Shown: in pieces, positions 62,001 to 64,000 of the stretch
How the letters are laid out: every line of letters begins with the position of its first letter
Numbering within the stretch: position 1 is the stretch's first letter
NCBI RefSeq assembly: GCF_964340395.1
Contig: NC_135563.1
Span: forward strand, 17,292,151-17,356,150
Origin: Glandiceps talaboti
Taxonomy: Eukaryota > Hemichordata > Enteropneusta > Spengelidae
Direction of reading: 5' to 3'
DNA length: 64,000 nt
The notes under the pieces: generated by a model
Seen by the model: only the letters and a program-made list of their open reading frames with translations
Database searches by the model: none
Told to the model about the DNA's origin: nothing
Made by a program: the position numbers and the translations under genes

Positions 62001-62844
62001 TGATTTTGTAGTTTGGCATCTGTTTGCCATCCAATCATAGTTGGCTATACTTCAGTAGTTGACCAATCGGATTTTGATAAGTAATTATTGATCTGTTTGT
62101 CATCCAATCATGATAGGCTATCAGCTAGTTTCTGGATTATGAGTAAATTTTCATATCATGACATGTCGGAAACCAAGTTAAGAATGAATGAATGAGTGCA
62201 CCTCTTTGTAGCATTAGTAATGCACGAGCAAAAGACAACACGACTATAATGCATTGCTTCAACTGAACAAAAGCATGTCAGTATGGCGCCCTCTAGTGTC
62301 AGGAAATTTCAGAAAGAAACCAGTGTCAGACTAATATGGAAACTTTTAGTATCAGAAAGAATTAGTCACATACTAGAATAACCACAATGCCATGAAAGTC
62401 ACACTGGCAAGGTAGACAGAGATTGAAAGTATTTAATTTTGTGAATGTACATGGGTGTAAGAGAAAGCAAGAGTAAAATAAGTATGCGACTTCACAAAAA
62501 GCCATATTTTAGAGTCAGAAAGAAGACTATTTTTAAAATCTATATTTTTATGACATTCAGTATAAGTCTAATGCATGTAACTACTACTACACACATTCTT
62601 TATTGGATCTGTTGGTATTTTTGCAATGTAATCTTTATATAATATATATTTTAACTTTGATACTTCCAGAATACTGTATCCAGTTCATAACAGAACATGA
62701 AACTGCATTGTTTATCCACTGAGAAACTTTGATCTGTGTTCTGTTATTTTTCTCACCATGATTATACAGTTTTGACATTTCTATTGTATCATATGTGAGA
62801 TACATGCCTATAGGGACTAGCTTGAATGGTAACGGTAACTATCT
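59064..62844. other. 3' flank of ZIP13; no gene seen
   Basis: Probable 3' UTR passing into intergenic DNA. AATAAA is present at 61703-61708; which signal is used cannot be told. A tandem repeat with CCAATCA motifs occupies 61947-62125. The short open frames (for example 59750-60081) have no recognised domain. Confidence 0.45.
61947..62125. repeat. ~80-bp x 2.3 tandem repeat with CCAATC motifs
   Basis: GCCATCCAATCA is followed by TTG(A/G)CTRTA, then AGT-TGACCAATC, and the series recurs. The last partial unit ends at GATAGGCTATC. Confidence 0.75.
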
Positions 62845-63541
62845 TTAAAGGGGTACAGTCTGTAACAGAGGTCTTTTGGTGGTTAATTTTGTTTCATACG
62901 AAAGTGTTCATGCTTGGCTCTGATTATTGAAAAAATGTTGACAACTAAGTTGAGCAATTGATAGAGGTCTAACCAGGTGATGTACAACGACACTATGACA
63001 TAATATTTTGGTAACTAAAGAATTTGTCAACACAGTCTCTGAGTTAGTCAAGAAACTATCTTGTCACTTTTCTCCCTCCACTGTCTAGCTCAGTGAGAAA
63101 TCGTGAACAAGAAGTTATTCATGCAAATGAGTAAATCCCCCCAACTGTTAGAATGATGTACACAATGTATAAGTAGTGTCCTGATCGGACAAATCTCAGA
63201 CCACTTCTCCTAGTGGTCCGAGGACAAAAAAAGAAATGTACCACATTTACTGAGTGAACCCCAGTTTATCATTGGGCAGAGTTCTTTAATTGAACATGAA
63301 AGACATGACATTAATGACTTTATGGGTGGCTTTGTTTGAATTTGAAATTTCATCTCCAGACATCATTGGTTGAGCTCAATGTGGAGAGAGATCTATGAAA
63401 ATAGAGTCCACTGATAGCTTCTAGACTCTCTGTATGTTTAACCACCTAAATCTCACAGATTTGAGTTTTAGTATGTTCCACGGATTTATACTCAGATGTT
63501 AGCCAAAAATAGGCCTCCAGTTACAGACTGTGTCACTTTAA
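62845..63541. mobile_element. TTAA-bounded inverted-repeat element, 697 bp
   Basis: TTAAAGGGGTACAGTCTGTA at 62845 pairs with an inverted match ending at 63541 (TTACAGACTGTGTCACTTTA then A). The arms are about 30 bp with several mismatches. TTAA at both ends fits a piggyBac-type target site. No transposase frame is present, so it would be non-autonomous. Confidence 0.65.
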
Positions 63542-63944
63542 TATCATAGCAAATTAGTTCTCAGTGCAGTCACTAACAACTACAGTATGTCTTAAGCAAA
63601 GAATTAATATGACTAAAATGTTGCTATCTAATGAGAAGTACTTGTGTAGCAGCAATGTTTGTGTTATTTTACTAGGTCAGCAGGGTAAGGCAAGGTGATG
63701 TCTAATGGTGTTGTGTATTTAACTCACATAACAATGCGTATATCAAAGATGTGTTGTGTATTTTACTGTTTCTTAATGACCACATGTAAATTCTATTTCA
63801 TTCTAACGTCAAAAATAAAGACAATATATCATTTTATAATGGAGAATGTAATTTGTATTTTGAAAATGTAACATACATTTTATGCACTTTCCCACAGGTA
63901 CTGTAGTTTTTACCATGACACAGACACACAGATACATTCAGACA

Positions 63945-64000
63945 TGCATGCATGCATACATACATACATACATACATACATACATACATACATACATACA
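63945..64000. repeat. (CATG)n/(CATA)n microsatellite at window end
   Basis: A short CATG run followed by at least 11 CATA units that run off the window. The 400 bp before it hold an AATAAA at 63814-63819 but no gene seen. Confidence 0.95.

Overview
The window is eukaryotic nuclear DNA, AT-rich, from an animal. Three multi-exon genes use GT-AG introns that sit among microsatellites, minisatellites, MITE-like inverted repeats and a fragment that looks like a non-LTR retroelement. Metazoan-specific families (an SLP-76/BLNK-type adaptor, a long Schlafen-type protein, ZIP13), introns of 0.2 to 8 kb, and a retroelement-style 2A peptide of the kind described in sea urchin, lancelet and mollusc LINEs suggest a marine invertebrate, plausibly a non-vertebrate deuterostome. 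The species cannot be fixed from the sequence alone.

Layout. (1) Positions 5014 to 26638, minus strand: sixteen coding exons, all in phase, encode 853 residues of an adaptor with an N-terminal SAM domain, a Gly-Trp/acidic segment, nine Tyr-x-x-Pro motifs, proline-rich blocks with RxxK SH3 ligands, and a 12-copy Trp-Lys-Lys repeat in one giant exon. This is the architecture of SLP-76/BLNK (LCP2 family). The expected C-terminal SH2 exons were not found and probably lie left of position 1. (2) Positions 26861 to 32547, plus strand: a long Schlafen-like gene with AlbA_2-type core, SWADL-like linker and SF1 helicase-like C-terminus. It starts head-to-head with the adaptor, about 220 bp away. The four main exons are solid; the 5' exons are provisional. 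(3) Positions 35250 to 59063, plus strand: a complete nine-exon SLC39A13 (ZIP13) zinc/iron transporter of 401 residues. (4) Positions 59064 to 64000: no coding gene seen; probable 3' UTR and intergenic repeats, including a TTAA-bounded inverted-repeat element.

How they may work together: the adaptor would act in tyrosine-kinase signalling under the membrane, and Schlafens are innate-immune RNA-targeting or DNA-damage proteins. Their shared divergent promoter region, which contains ETS-like motifs, makes co-expression in immune-type cells a testable idea. ZIP13 is a secretory-pathway metal transporter and shows no obvious functional link beyond proximity.

Most promising oddities: the expanded WKK-repeat SLP-76-like adaptor; a Schlafen whose nuclease and zinc-finger positions look degraded while its Walker motifs are intact; the head-to-head adaptor/Schlafen pair; a 2A-peptide retroelement fragment between direct repeats in a ZIP13 intron; and a duplicated splice acceptor before ZIP13 exon 8.
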